A stretch of 64,000 nucleotides of DNA from Vulcanimicrobiota bacterium (GTDB lineage: Bacteria > Vulcanimicrobiota > Xenobia > Xenobiales > JADMJV01), in assembly GCA_023447635.1 (NCBI GenBank), contig JAEXNA010000246.1, forward strand, positions 1-64,000, given 5' to 3'. The notes beneath the pieces are model-generated. The model saw only the letters and a list, made by a program, of their open reading frames with translations, did not search any database and was not told the origin of the DNA. The position numbers and the translations under genes are program-made. The first letter of the stretch is position 1, and the number at the start of each line of letters is the position of its first letter. Shown one piece after another: positions 46,784 to 55,888 of the stretch.

Positions 46784-49700
46784 ATGACGCTTGCGCCAGA
46801 CCAACTTGATCTCGCCCGGGAGCGAATCGGACGTCTGTTCCGTTACCTCTCGGAACTCCAGAAACTGAAAACGCCGCCCAAGGTGCAGTTGACAGGCTAC
46901 CCCTGGAAACTGTCGTGGAACGAGGTCCCGCTTGGTCTGGACACCGCCGACCGGGGCGAGGTGTTGCCCCCTACCGAAGACGGTGAGATCCTCGGCGACG
47001 ATTTCATCCTGAAGGTGCGCCGGCCCGAAACACCGGGCGAGAACCCCGAAGGCGAGAAGCTTTTCGACCACTTCCTGGAGCTGTGGTCCACCATCGAGCG
47101 TGAGTCGGAAAAAGTCGAGCTGGTCCTGGGAGACGGGCTGGTCCTGTTCAACGGTCCCAGCGGCACCGTTCATCATCCGCTTTTCCTGGTCAATCTGACC
47201 CTGGAGTTCGACGCGGAGACGCCCGAGTTCGTGGTCCGCGAGACCGACCGTGAACCTTATCTCTACACCCCCCTGATGCGCTTCTGCGGGGTCGAGGAGT
47301 CCGAGATCTCCTGGGCCCGCAACGAACTGGCGGCGGCGGCGTGCCACCCGCTGGGCGGCCCCGAGACCACCGAGTTCTTTGCTCGTCTGGCGGAGAAGCT
47401 GTTCCCCAGCGGCACCTTCGTGCCCCAGCCCGATGGCAGCGAAAAACCGAACAAGACCCTGCGTCTGCTGCGTTCGCCGCTGCTCTACCTGGGCAATCGA
47501 AATCTTGGTTTTGCTCAGGCGATCGAGGCCTATATCGACGCTATCCCCAGGCTGGAAGAGTTCCCTTCCGCTCTGCTCCGAGTGGTTGGTATCGATGTCC
47601 CCAAGCGCGAGGTCGCCGACGGTACCTTCGATCTGCTGATGACCATGCCCAGCAACCCCGAGCAAGAGCGCGTGGCCAAACGGCTGGAAGAATCCTCCTC
47701 CGTGCTGGTGCAGGGCCCGCCCGGGACGGGTAAGACGCACACCATCGCCAACCTGATCGGCCACCTGCTGGCTCAGGGCAAAAGCGTGCTGGTGACCTCG
47801 CACGCCACCAAAGCGCTTCGCGTGGTTCGCGACATGGTGATCCCGGAACTGCGCCCGCTGTGCGTGTCCGTGCTCGAACAGGAGCAAGAGAGCCGCAAGC
47901 AGCTGGAGGCCGCCGTCAAAGGCATCGTGGCTCGTTTCACCACCTCGGATGCTGCCGAGTTGGAAAACCTGGCCACCACCTATCAGGAGCGCCGCAAAGA
48001 CCTCGAGAAGAAGCTGGGAGAGACCCAGGACCAGCTGATTGCCGCCCGCCGCGGCGAATTCGTGCCTATCCAGGTGGGCGACGAGGGTACCCACCCCGCT
48101 CGCGCCGCCAAAATGGTCGCCAAACAGCTGACCGACCACGGCTGGATTCCCGGCGACGTAGTCCCCGGCGCGGCTCTGCCGCTCAGCGAGGACGAAGTGG
48201 TCGAGATGTACGGGCTCAATCGTGAGATCCCGCTCGACCTGGAGAGCGACCTTTCGCGCCCCCTGCCGGCCCTGGACAAAATCATGACCGATGGCGACTT
48301 CCGCGCCCTGGTCCAACGGAATCAAGAGCTGACCGACGCCAGCCTGGACCGCGGGGGCGACCTGTGGACCCGGGACGGACAGACCTCGGACGAGCTGGAT
48401 CGCCTGCTCGAAGCCGCCGAACGGATCTCGGCCACCATCGCCGACGAGTCGCGCGGCTGGGTCATCGAATGCCTGCGCGTCGGTCGCCTGGGCGGCACTC
48501 ATCGCGAGCCCTGGGACCAGCTGGCCGGCTTCCTGGAGTCGACCTCTTCCGAGATCGCCCGCCATCAGGGGATCATCCTCGAGACCGGCGCGGCCGTGGA
48601 AAGCGATCTGCCCACCCAGCACCTCATGCGGGTTGGGCACGAGATCCTGGCCCACCTGAGAGCTAAGAAGAACATCAACATGCTGACGTTCATCCGGCAC
48701 TCGGACTGGAAGCCGTTCATTTACGAAACCCGGGTCAGCGGTCGGGTGCCGGAGTCGCCCGAGGACATCCAGGCTATCCTGTCGGTCCTCGAGATCCGCA
48801 ATCTGCGTGAAGCGCTGCGGGTGCGCTGGGAAAACCAGATGACCACCAAGGGCGCCGAACCGTTCTCGGAGCTGGGCGACCAGCCTGAGAACATCGCCCT
48901 GCGCTACGTCGGACCGATGCGCGACGCGCTGAACTGGAACGACACCGTCTATGCCGAGTTCGTCAAGTTCACCGGCGAGCACGGCATGAACTGGCAGACT
49001 CTGCTCGATCGGGTCCCCCAGGACCCCTCCCTCTACGGAGAGTTCCATCGCTTCCGCAAAGCGCTCGACGAGCCTTTCAAGACCGCCGTCCGAGCCCGCC
49101 GGCAGCGACTGGAGCTAGGCCGGGTCGACGAGCGGTTCAGTGAACAGGAGCGCTATCTGGCCTCGTTTGGCGCCGGAGTCGAGAACGACACCGGCGGCAT
49201 TATCGAGAAACTGCGCCAGGCCACCGGCCGCCGCTCGACCGATGAGTACTCGCGCGCTTACAACTGGCTGTCCCAGCTCTACGCTCTGGCCGAGCCGGTC
49301 AAGCGTCGCAACGAGCTAGTCTCGCGACTGCGCGCTGCCGCCCCCGAATGGGCCGACGCCATCGCCGGACACAAGGCGCCTCACGACGCGGCCAAACCGC
49401 CCGGCGAGGTAGTGGAAGCCTGGAACATCAAGCAGTGGTCGCAGGAGCTTCAGCGCCGCCAGAAGGTCGATTTCGATCGGCTGCAGCACGAGACCAACCG
49501 CCTGCGCGGCCAGGTCCGTTCCGCGACCGCCAACTACGTCGAAAACCGCACCTGGGCCAGCCAGCTGCGCCGCACCGGCGTGCGACAGCAGCAGGCGCTG
49601 GTCGGCTGGCTGGACCTGATGCGAAAGATCGGTACCGGTAAAGGCAAGCGGGCCCCCCATCTCAAGGCGATGGCGCGCGAAAAGCTATCAGAGTGCCGCG

Positions 49701-51439
49701 ACGCCGTTCCCGTCTGGATCATGCCGCTCTCCCGCCTGGCCGAAAGCTACCATCCGGGCGAGTCGATGTTCGACGTGGTCATCCTCGACGAAGCTTCGCA
49801 GTGCGAAATCACCGGACTACTGGCCTTCGCTCTGGGTCGCGAGACCCTGGTCGTGGGAGACCACGAGCAGGTCTCGCCGGAAGCCGTGGGCTTGTCGTTC
49901 CAGGCCGTAGAGGCGCTGATCGAAGAGTTCCTCGACGGCGTGCCCAACAAGGAGCTTTACGACGGGCGCACGTCCGTCTACGACCTGGCGCGGCAAAGCT
50001 TCTCTGGCTCGATCCGTCTGCTGGAGCACTTCCGCTGCGTCGATGAGATCATCGCCTTCTCGAACTCGCTCTGCTATCAGGGCGAGATCCAGCCGCTGCG
50101 CGAATCGTCCCGCCTGCCGATCAAGCCTCCAACCGCGGTGGTCCGGGTCGAGAACGGGACCAGCAACAAAAAGGTCAACATGAAAGAGGCGGAGATGATC
50201 GCCGCTCTGATCATGTCCTGCTGCGAGCAGCCCGAGTACGAAGAAGCTTCCTTCGGTGTCATCTCGCTGGTCGGCGAAGAGCAAGCGCTGGCTGTCGACA
50301 AAGTGATCATGAAGCACATGGACCTGACCGACTACCAGGCCCGCCGTCTGGTCTGCGGTAACGCCGCCCAGTTCCAGGGCGACGAGCGTGACGTGATCTT
50401 CCTCTCCCTGGTCGAAGACTGCCCTGCGGGCGAGCAGCTTGCTCTGCGCACGGCCGAAGCGTTCGTCAAGCGGTTCAACGTAGCCGCCTCCCGCGCCAAG
50501 GACCAGATGTGGGTAGTGCACTCGCTCGACCCCGAGAACGACCTGAAAGAGGGCGACCTTCGCCGCGACCTGATCGAGCACTGCTTGGACCCCGCTCGCA
50601 CCATCGCCAAGCTGGCCGAGAGCGTGGTCGAAGAGCGCTCGATCGTCGCCGACGATCCCGAGTACCGCTACCAGTTCCGCATCCGTCGGGGTTTGGAAAA
50701 GGCCGGCTATCGCGTGGTCACCGACGTCGAAGTCGGCAACTACCACCTCGATCTGGTTGTCGAAGGCAAGGGCGGGCGTGTCGCTATCACCTGTGATGGC
50801 GCCAACGAACATCCGCCCGAGCGCCTGGCGCGCTCACTCGAGCGCGAAGCCGTCCTCGAGCGACTGGGCTGGCGCTTCCTGCGGGCCCGTGCCTCGACCT
50901 ACTACCTCGATCCCGACAAGACGGTCGAGTGGGTTCTCGAGCGCCTGGAAGAAATGGAGCTCGAGCCGCCGGAGAAAGGCTCGGCGTCCGATGGCGAAAG
51001 CCACGGTCAAGAGCTTCTGAACCGGGTGCTGACCCGGGCTCACGAGATTCTGACCGAGTGGTACGGCGACCGCCCCGGCGAAGTCGTCGAAGCCGTCGAG
51101 AAGGGCGATTCCGAGGACGAAGACGGCGAAGGAGCCGCCGCGACGCCCGCACTGGGCAAACCGGGAGCCCCCAAAAAAGCCTCCTCGATCGCGGCCCGCC
51201 TGGAAAAACGGATCAAGAAGATCCGGTCGCTATCGCCCAACGCCGAACCGGCCGAAGAGGAAGAAGAAGAGTCCGCCGACGCCTCTGCTTCCGAGGACGC
51301 TTCGGCCAAGAAGCCGCTGGGTCGCCTGAAAAGCCGCTCCCGCCTGGGTGCCGGAAGCGGAGGGCGCCTCTCTGGCTGGAGAAATCTGCTGCCGCTGCAG
51401 AAAGACGGCGAAGGCGAGAATAAAGAAGAGGAGGAGTAG
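46784..51439 (+). CDS. SF1 (UPF1-like) helicase with C-terminal nuclease-like domain
   Basis: A 1551-aa protein. Walker A GPPGTGKTHT is near residue 310. The Walker B VVILDEASQCE is near 1002, separated by a very long helical insertion of about 650 residues. Motif V-like QFQGDERDVIFLSL and motif VI-like NVAASRAKDQMWVV (about 1236) complete a DNA2/NAM7-type SF1B core. Residues about 1285-1387 resemble the Vsr-like MTES_1575 nuclease (HLDLVV..., ...GWRFLRARAS...), but the usual IECDG reads AITCDG, replacing the Glu. The last 150 residues are acidic and low complexity. ATG 46784 is preferred over the upstream TTG 46727. Likely DNA or RNA repair/defence. Confidence 0.85.
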   Translation: MTLAPDQLDLARERIGRLFRYLSELQKLKTPPKVQLTGYPWKLSWNEVPLGLDTADRGEVLPPTEDGEILGDDFILKVRRPETPGENPEGEKLFDHFLELWSTIERESEKVELVLGDGLVLFNGPSGTVHHPLFLVNLTLEFDAETPEFVVRETDREPYLYTPLMRFCGVEESEISWARNELAAAACHPLGGPETTEFFARLAEKLFPSGTFVPQPDGSEKPNKTLRLLRSPLLYLGNRNLGFAQAIEAYIDAIPRLEEFPSALLRVVGIDVPKREVADGTFDLLMTMPSNPEQERVAKRLEESSSVLVQGPPGTGKTHTIANLIGHLLAQGKSVLVTSHATKALRVVRDMVIPELRPLCVSVLEQEQESRKQLEAAVKGIVARFTTSDAAELENLATTYQERRKDLEKKLGETQDQLIAARRGEFVPIQVGDEGTHPARAAKMVAKQLTDHGWIPGDVVPGAALPLSEDEVVEMYGLNREIPLDLESDLSRPLPALDKIMTDGDFRALVQRNQELTDASLDRGGDLWTRDGQTSDELDRLLEAAERISATIADESRGWVIECLRVGRLGGTHREPWDQLAGFLESTSSEIARHQGIILETGAAVESDLPTQHLMRVGHEILAHLRAKKNINMLTFIRHSDWKPFIYETRVSGRVPESPEDIQAILSVLEIRNLREALRVRWENQMTTKGAEPFSELGDQPENIALRYVGPMRDALNWNDTVYAEFVKFTGEHGMNWQTLLDRVPQDPSLYGEFHRFRKALDEPFKTAVRARRQRLELGRVDERFSEQERYLASFGAGVENDTGGIIEKLRQATGRRSTDEYSRAYNWLSQLYALAEPVKRRNELVSRLRAAAPEWADAIAGHKAPHDAAKPPGEVVEAWNIKQWSQELQRRQKVDFDRLQHETNRLRGQVRSATANYVENRTWASQLRRTGVRQQQALVGWLDLMRKIGTGKGKRAPHLKAMAREKLSECRDAVPVWIMPLSRLAESYHPGESMFDVVILDEASQCEITGLLAFALGRETLVVGDHEQVSPEAVGLSFQAVEALIEEFLDGVPNKELYDGRTSVYDLARQSFSGSIRLLEHFRCVDEIIAFSNSLCYQGEIQPLRESSRLPIKPPTAVVRVENGTSNKKVNMKEAEMIAALIMSCCEQPEYEEASFGVISLVGEEQALAVDKVIMKHMDLTDYQARRLVCGNAAQFQGDERDVIFLSLVEDCPAGEQLALRTAEAFVKRFNVAASRAKDQMWVVHSLDPENDLKEGDLRRDLIEHCLDPARTIAKLAESVVEERSIVADDPEYRYQFRIRRGLEKAGYRVVTDVEVGNYHLDLVVEGKGGRVAITCDGANEHPPERLARSLEREAVLERLGWRFLRARASTYYLDPDKTVEWVLERLEEMELEPPEKGSASDGESHGQELLNRVLTRAHEILTEWYGDRPGEVVEAVEKGDSEDEDGEGAAATPALGKPGAPKKASSIAARLEKRIKKIRSLSPNAEPAEEEEEESADASASEDASAKKPLGRLKSRSRLGAGSGGRLSGWRNLLPLQKDGEGENKEEEE

Positions 51440-51459
51440 TCGTTCGGCTCTCCCCCATC

Positions 51460-51501
51460 AAAAGACGAAAGCCGAGAGGAGACTCTCGGCTTTCTTCGTT
51501 T
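51460..51501. terminator. Bidirectional intrinsic terminator
   Basis: AAAGACGAAAGCCGAGAG-GAGA-CTCTCGGCTTTCTTCGTTTT, between the helicase gene and the convergent M48 protease; A/T runs on both sides. Confidence 0.92.
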
Positions 51502-53133
51502 TCAGGGCAGCGGCTCCGCGTCGGGAGGAATCTCGACCTCCCTGCCCGAGGCCTCCTCTTCCTGGCCGTCCTGAACCGGCGCGGGCTCGGCCGCTGGAGG
51601 AACCGGAGGTTCGAGCAACGCCTTGATCTCTCGCCAAACCTCGGGGGGAACATCGCCCGCATAGCGGCTGACCCTGGGATGACCCTCGGCCGTCGCCGCA
51701 AAGCGCTGGTAACGGTCCAGGTCGGTGAACAGTTCGTCTTGCTGCTCGACCAGGCTCAGCGTCTGTCCTTTCAGGTAGACAGCGAGACCCCAATCCCAGC
51801 CCTCTAACTCGTCCAGGCGCTGGCGCACCGGCAAGGAGCGCTCGAGAATTTCGGACAACTGCTCCTTACGCTCGCGCCCTCCAGGGTGGGTGCGCAGCCA
51901 GGCCAATCCTCCCCCACCGCGCCGCTGAGACTCGGCCTCCAGGAGCTCCTGAACGCGAAGATAGGCTGCGGGGTCGTACCCGGCCGCGTAGGCGGCCATC
52001 ATGCCGTCGCGGTCGGCTTCGAGTTCAAACCCCCGGGAGTACCCGCGACCCATGATCGTTGCGATCAGGTTCGTTCCCAGGCTGGCCAGCGGAACTCCGG
52101 TAGCCACCGTCACCAGCAGGCCCACCACCCCGGTCTGCCGAGACGCGAGATACTGCTGACGCCCGTGGCGGCGCTCGGAGTGGGACAGTTCGTGACCGAG
52201 CACGGCGGCCAGTTCGTCGTCCGAGCGCAATCCGTCCAGGAGACCACGGGTCACGTAAATTGGCCCGGTGGGCGCCGCGTAGGCGTTGACCGTAGGGCTG
52301 TCGAGCAGTTCGAAACGGTAGCCCTGATCGGGAAACCGATTCCGCTGCAATAAGCGCTGGCCCACCCTTCGGACACGTTCCAGTTCGGCCCCCTCGGCAG
52401 AGAGCGCGTAGGTACTCTCGACCTGGGCTGCCACCATGTCTCCCAGCCCGCGGTCCAGGTCGTCGTAGAGCGAGTCGCGACTGCTGCGCGGATAGCACAG
52501 TCCGCAAGCTGCGAAGCCGTAAAGCTCGGCGCGAGAAGCCGATTCGACCGGTTCGTAGTGGGCCCTGGCAGAAAGATGGCTGGCGCTGGCTCGATGGTAC
52601 AGACCCTCCGGATGGGCCAGCACTGGCTCGGCCGCGATGCCCGCTTGCTCGAGCGACTGGGAAAGCACCTGAGCCCTGGGTCCCCCTCCGACCGACTCTC
52701 CTAGAACCAGCGCCCTGTCCCGACCGGTCTCGAGATCAAAAAGGCGGCCCTCGACCCGATCGCGGTCGAGCGGTCGAAGCACCAGCACGTGACGAGCGCT
52801 GAAGTAGCTGTTAGCCCAGGAAGAGGAGAGGAGCCGTTCGGGATAGCGCAGCAGCAACAAACGCTGGTCATAGGCCTGAAGTCGAAAAGGTCGAGTCGCC
52901 GTCAGCGCTTTCCAATCCGTACTCAGGCCGCCTGGTCGACTCTCATCCGGCGGAAGAACGAACCGTTCCTGACGGTCCGCTCGCCATTCGCCCCTATCGT
53001 CTACCACCAGCACGTAAACCAACGGCGTCCCTGCGGGCTGGGGCCGGGTCTGGGCCGGCAGCGGCATCGCGAAGCCGCAAAGGAGCATCAGGGCCGCGAG
53101 TCGCCTGCGCGCTCTCCCGGCCCGGAATCTCAC
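51502..53133 (-). CDS. Exported M48 family metalloprotease (BepA/YfgC-like)
   Basis: A 543-aa periplasmic zinc protease. From the GTG at 53133 it has a basic start and hydrophobic signal (LAALMLLCGFAMPLPAQ). Residues 30-250 are a large N-terminal domain not recognised. The M48 core has VNAYAAPTGPIYVTRGLLDGL, HELSH (His314, His318), and FELEADRDGM with the third ligand. The C-terminal part has helices like the TPR-type domain of BepA, then a Pro/Glu tail. The GTG overlaps the Hpt stop (GTGA), so the two genes are coupled. Function: quality control of envelope proteins is likely. Confidence 0.88.
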   Translation of the reverse strand: MRFRAGRARRRLAALMLLCGFAMPLPAQTRPQPAGTPLVYVLVVDDRGEWRADRQERFVLPPDESRPGGLSTDWKALTATRPFRLQAYDQRLLLLRYPERLLSSSWANSYFSARHVLVLRPLDRDRVEGRLFDLETGRDRALVLGESVGGGPRAQVLSQSLEQAGIAAEPVLAHPEGLYHRASASHLSARAHYEPVESASRAELYGFAACGLCYPRSSRDSLYDDLDRGLGDMVAAQVESTYALSAEGAELERVRRVGQRLLQRNRFPDQGYRFELLDSPTVNAYAAPTGPIYVTRGLLDGLRSDDELAAVLGHELSHSERRHGRQQYLASRQTGVVGLLVTVATGVPLASLGTNLIATIMGRGYSRGFELEADRDGMMAAYAAGYDPAAYLRVQELLEAESQRRGGGGLAWLRTHPGGRERKEQLSEILERSLPVRQRLDELEGWDWGLAVYLKGQTLSLVEQQDELFTDLDRYQRFAATAEGHPRVSRYAGDVPPEVWREIKALLEPPVPPAAEPAPVQDGQEEEASGREVEIPPDAEPLP

Positions 53134-53477
53134 ATCGTCTCCAGAAATTCGGCCAGAAGCCTTCGTCCGGTCTGCACCCGAAAGCGCAGCTCCGGGAGCT
53201 GAGGACCGCACAGCGACAGGCGCTGCTCTTTCGACAGCAGTTCTAAGTCACGAGCCAGGCTTCGTACGGCGATCAGACCCACCGAGGCGGCCGAACCTTT
53301 CAGGGTGTGAAAAGCTCGGACCGCCTGCGGCACGTCTCCGGTAGCGCAAGCCTGAGTCGCCTGGGCTAGCCAGTGATCGGTCGAGTCCGAGAACGCCTGC
53401 AGCAACTCGCCACCGAACTCTCGATCTCCATCGAGCAGTTCGTCGAGAAAGTCCCGATCTAGCGGCGAGAGGCTCAT
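53130..53477 (-). CDS. Stand-alone Hpt phosphotransfer protein
   Basis: A 115-aa four-helix histidine phosphotransfer domain. The phosphorylatable His57 lies in AFHTLKGSAASVG, the exact Hpt signature. It has no kinase or receiver domain, so it would relay phosphate between a hybrid kinase and a response regulator encoded elsewhere. ATG 53477 is 4 nt from the YceI stop; the gene overlaps the M48 protease by 4 nt, an unusual partner. Confidence 0.93.
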   Translation of the reverse strand: MSLSPLDRDFLDELLDGDREFGGELLQAFSDSTDHWLAQATQACATGDVPQAVRAFHTLKGSAASVGLIAVRSLARDLELLSKEQRLSLCGPQLPELRFRVQTGRRLLAEFLETM

Positions 53478-53481
53478 TCGG

Positions 53482-54210
53482 TTAACCCGGTGCGTTGCCG
53501 GCTTTGAGATCGAACGAGATCACGACCTCGTCGCGGATCAGGTCGTCGGGCTTGCCGGGGTAGATGATGGAGAAGTCTTTCCGGTTGATAGCAAACTCGG
53601 CCTTGGCGGTCAGGCTACCAGCGCTCTCGGTGATCTGAGCGGGGAAATTGATCGACTTCTTGACGCCGTGCAGTTCCAGGTCGCCGGTCACCAGATAGCC
53701 GTCGTCGGTTTTCGTGATGGCGGTGCTTTTGAAAGTGCTGGTGGGATACTTGGCCACGTCAAAGAAATCGGGACTGACCAGATGACCGGTCAGCTTCTCA
53801 TCGTCGGAGTAGGTGCTCGCCATGTCGATAGTCACATCGATGGTCGCTTTGCTCAGGTCGCCATCGGGCGGAACCACGACCCCGCCGGTGACCTTGCGGA
53901 AACCGCCGTCGTGAGAACCGGTGACCTTCGAGCCCTTGAACTTGACCTCGGTCCCTTCAGCGAAGGCAAGTCCCGGTCCAGCCGCAGCGGGCGTTCCCGA
54001 CACGGCAGGCGTGGCCGAAGCGACGACGCCAGGTGTCCCGGTGGCCGACATAGCCGGGGTGCCGCTGGCCTGGGCCACGGGCGTACCGCCAGGCGCGGGG
54101 GTGTTGACCCCCGCTTTGGGCACGTTGTCGGCCGGATTGGGGGCACAGCCGGCCAGCCCGCAGAGGGCGGCCGTCAGTAGCACGGAGGCAAAAAAGTTTC
54201 CTTTATTCAT
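53482..54210 (-). CDS. YceI family lipoprotein
   Basis: A 242-aa protein: lipobox LAGC (residues 19-22), a Thr/Pro/Ala/Gly linker to about 80, then a YceI lipocalin-like barrel (EVKFKGSKVTGSHDGGFRKVTGGV, HLVSPDFFDVAKYPTSTFKST, VTGDLELHGVKKSINFPA, INRKDFSIIYPG, VVISFDLKA). YceI proteins bind polyisoprenoids or other amphiphiles in the periplasm. TAGGAGA precedes the ATG. First gene of the YceI-Hpt-M48 operon. Confidence 0.95.
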   Translation of the reverse strand: MNKGNFFASVLLTAALCGLAGCAPNPADNVPKAGVNTPAPGGTPVAQASGTPAMSATGTPGVVASATPAVSGTPAAAGPGLAFAEGTEVKFKGSKVTGSHDGGFRKVTGGVVVPPDGDLSKATIDVTIDMASTYSDDEKLTGHLVSPDFFDVAKYPTSTFKSTAITKTDDGYLVTGDLELHGVKKSINFPAQITESAGSLTAKAEFAINRKDFSIIYPGKPDDLIRDEVVISFDLKAGNAPG

Positions 54211-54343
54211 AACCTGTATCTCCTAACATAAAGCGTAATAACGGCTTGAAACCGTCGCTTTCCGCTCGCAAGGGCAAAAACCTCCGCCGAGCGGGGTCGC
54301 GGCCCCTCAAGGGAGCGAAGCGTCCTTCCCGAACGTCCCGTCG

Positions 54344-55888
54344 ATGGTTGATGAAGTCTTCAAGAACCTGGTGGACCAGTTCAGCGACCCGTTCACGTGC
54401 CTGCGCGAACTGGTGCAGAACGCTATGGACGCCGGCACCGAAAGTATCGAGATCCGCACGCGATATCTGTCTGACCCTGGCGGGGTGATGCTGGAAATCC
54501 GAGACTTTGGCGGCGGGATGACCCGCGACATCATCGACACCAAGTTGACCCGACTGTTCGCCTCGGACAAAGAGAACGACCTGACCAAAATCGGAAAGTT
54601 CGGCATCGGCTTCGTATCGGTCTTTTCGCTGAAACCTGAACTGGTGATCGTGGATACCGGGCGAGACGGCGAATTCTGGAGAATCGCCTTTGACGGCGGC
54701 ACGGACTTTGCCCTATTCACCTTGCATGAGCCGCTGGAAGGCACCTCGGTCCGACTCTATAAACTCCTGCCCGAAGACGAACTCGACCCCTTCGTACAGC
54801 GCGCCGAAGCCACCTTACGCCAGTGGTGCCGCCACTCTGCTACCACCATCAGCTTCAACGGAACCCCCATCAACGCCGACCTTGTGGTAGAGAGCGCGGT
54901 CCGGGTCGATGTCCGCACTCCCCTGGGCCGTTTCAGCCTTGGGGTCAGCGTCGAGCAGCCCGCCTCGTTCGGACTGTATAACTCTGGCCTGACCCTGATG
55001 GAGGGGACTCAGGACGCGACGCCCGGGATAACCTACAAGATCCTCTCGAATCACCTCGAACACACCCTGACCCGCGACGCGGTCATCAAAGACGACAACT
55101 ACGGAAAAGTGATGGCCACCCTGGAAGGGCTGATCAAGGACGACATGCTGACGGCGGTCGCCAGCGCGCTGCGCGCCCCCGCCCGGCGAGAGACCGTGGC
55201 CGCCCAGGCGCGCTCCTACCTCTCCTGGCGTCTGAGCAAGCCCACCGCGTCGGACAAGAAGACGGCCCTTTTTACGGACGTGCTGGGACACCCGGTCAGC
55301 TATAAAGATCTGGCGGACTGCGCGAAAGCCGAAGAGCGTCTGTTCGTTTCCCTTTCGCCGGAACAGCTCAGCGAGCGAGCCGTCCGGGAAGGGATCCCGG
55401 TCCTCCCTTTCGAGGTTGGCTCGGCGTCGGCCAGCCTGTGCGAGCGGCTTTTCGGGGTGCCCGTGGTCCGGCTCGAAGAGAACCTCGCGGTGAGCCAACC
55501 GGTCGCCCGCCCTCCGGGATTTGGGGCCCTCGAAGGGACCCTGAAATCGCTGCTGCGAGAAGGCCGTCTGACCGTCCTGTCGGTCGTGCCGGTGCGCTAC
55601 CCGGACTCTCCCAGGGACCCGGAGTCGCTCCCCTGCCTCTTTGCCCTGGGCTCGGATCGTCTGGTGCGCCGTTACCGCAAGGGGTTCTGGGCTACCAAAT
55701 ACCTGCTTCCTCAACAGCTTTTGCTCGACGTCGACCATCCGCTGGTGCGTAAAGCGCTGACCCGGCTCGACGACCCGGGCTCGAGCCGGACCGTCGCCTA
55801 CGCCCTTTGCAAATCCGCCTTGCTTTCCGATGGGCTCGACCCCGCCACCGAAAACCGCCTGCTGAGCACCCTCCTGGAGCGTCCATGA
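54344..55888 (+). CDS. HSP90-like GHKL ATPase
   Basis: A 514-aa protein with an intact GHKL ATP-binding fold: N-box RELVQNAMDAG (21-31; Glu22, Asn26, Asp29), G1 box DFGGGM (54-59), G2 box GKFGIGF (84-90) and GTSV (133-136). A middle S5-like domain follows, with YKILSNHLEHTLTRDAV (Arg available to contact the gamma-phosphate), as in HtpG/MORC. The HtpG C-terminal dimerisation domain is not recognisable, and at 514 aa it is shorter than HtpG; residues 310-514 look unrelated. No Shine-Dalgarno is close to ATG 54344. The TGA overlaps the ATG of the next gene, so both proteins are co-produced. Confidence 0.88.
   Translation: MVDEVFKNLVDQFSDPFTCLRELVQNAMDAGTESIEIRTRYLSDPGGVMLEIRDFGGGMTRDIIDTKLTRLFASDKENDLTKIGKFGIGFVSVFSLKPELVIVDTGRDGEFWRIAFDGGTDFALFTLHEPLEGTSVRLYKLLPEDELDPFVQRAEATLRQWCRHSATTISFNGTPINADLVVESAVRVDVRTPLGRFSLGVSVEQPASFGLYNSGLTLMEGTQDATPGITYKILSNHLEHTLTRDAVIKDDNYGKVMATLEGLIKDDMLTAVASALRAPARRETVAAQARSYLSWRLSKPTASDKKTALFTDVLGHPVSYKDLADCAKAEERLFVSLSPEQLSERAVREGIPVLPFEVGSASASLCERLFGVPVVRLEENLAVSQPVARPPGFGALEGTLKSLLREGRLTVLSVVPVRYPDSPRDPESLPCLFALGSDRLVRRYRKGFWATKYLLPQQLLLDVDHPLVRKALTRLDDPGSSRTVAYALCKSALLSDGLDPATENRLLSTLLERP

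Noticed and set aside
46751..49048. A 765-codon open frame antisense to the helicase gene
   Set aside because: It is the mirror of a strongly GC3-biased gene; the sequence is Gln/Arg/Val-rich without any motif, while the sense strand has all helicase motifs.
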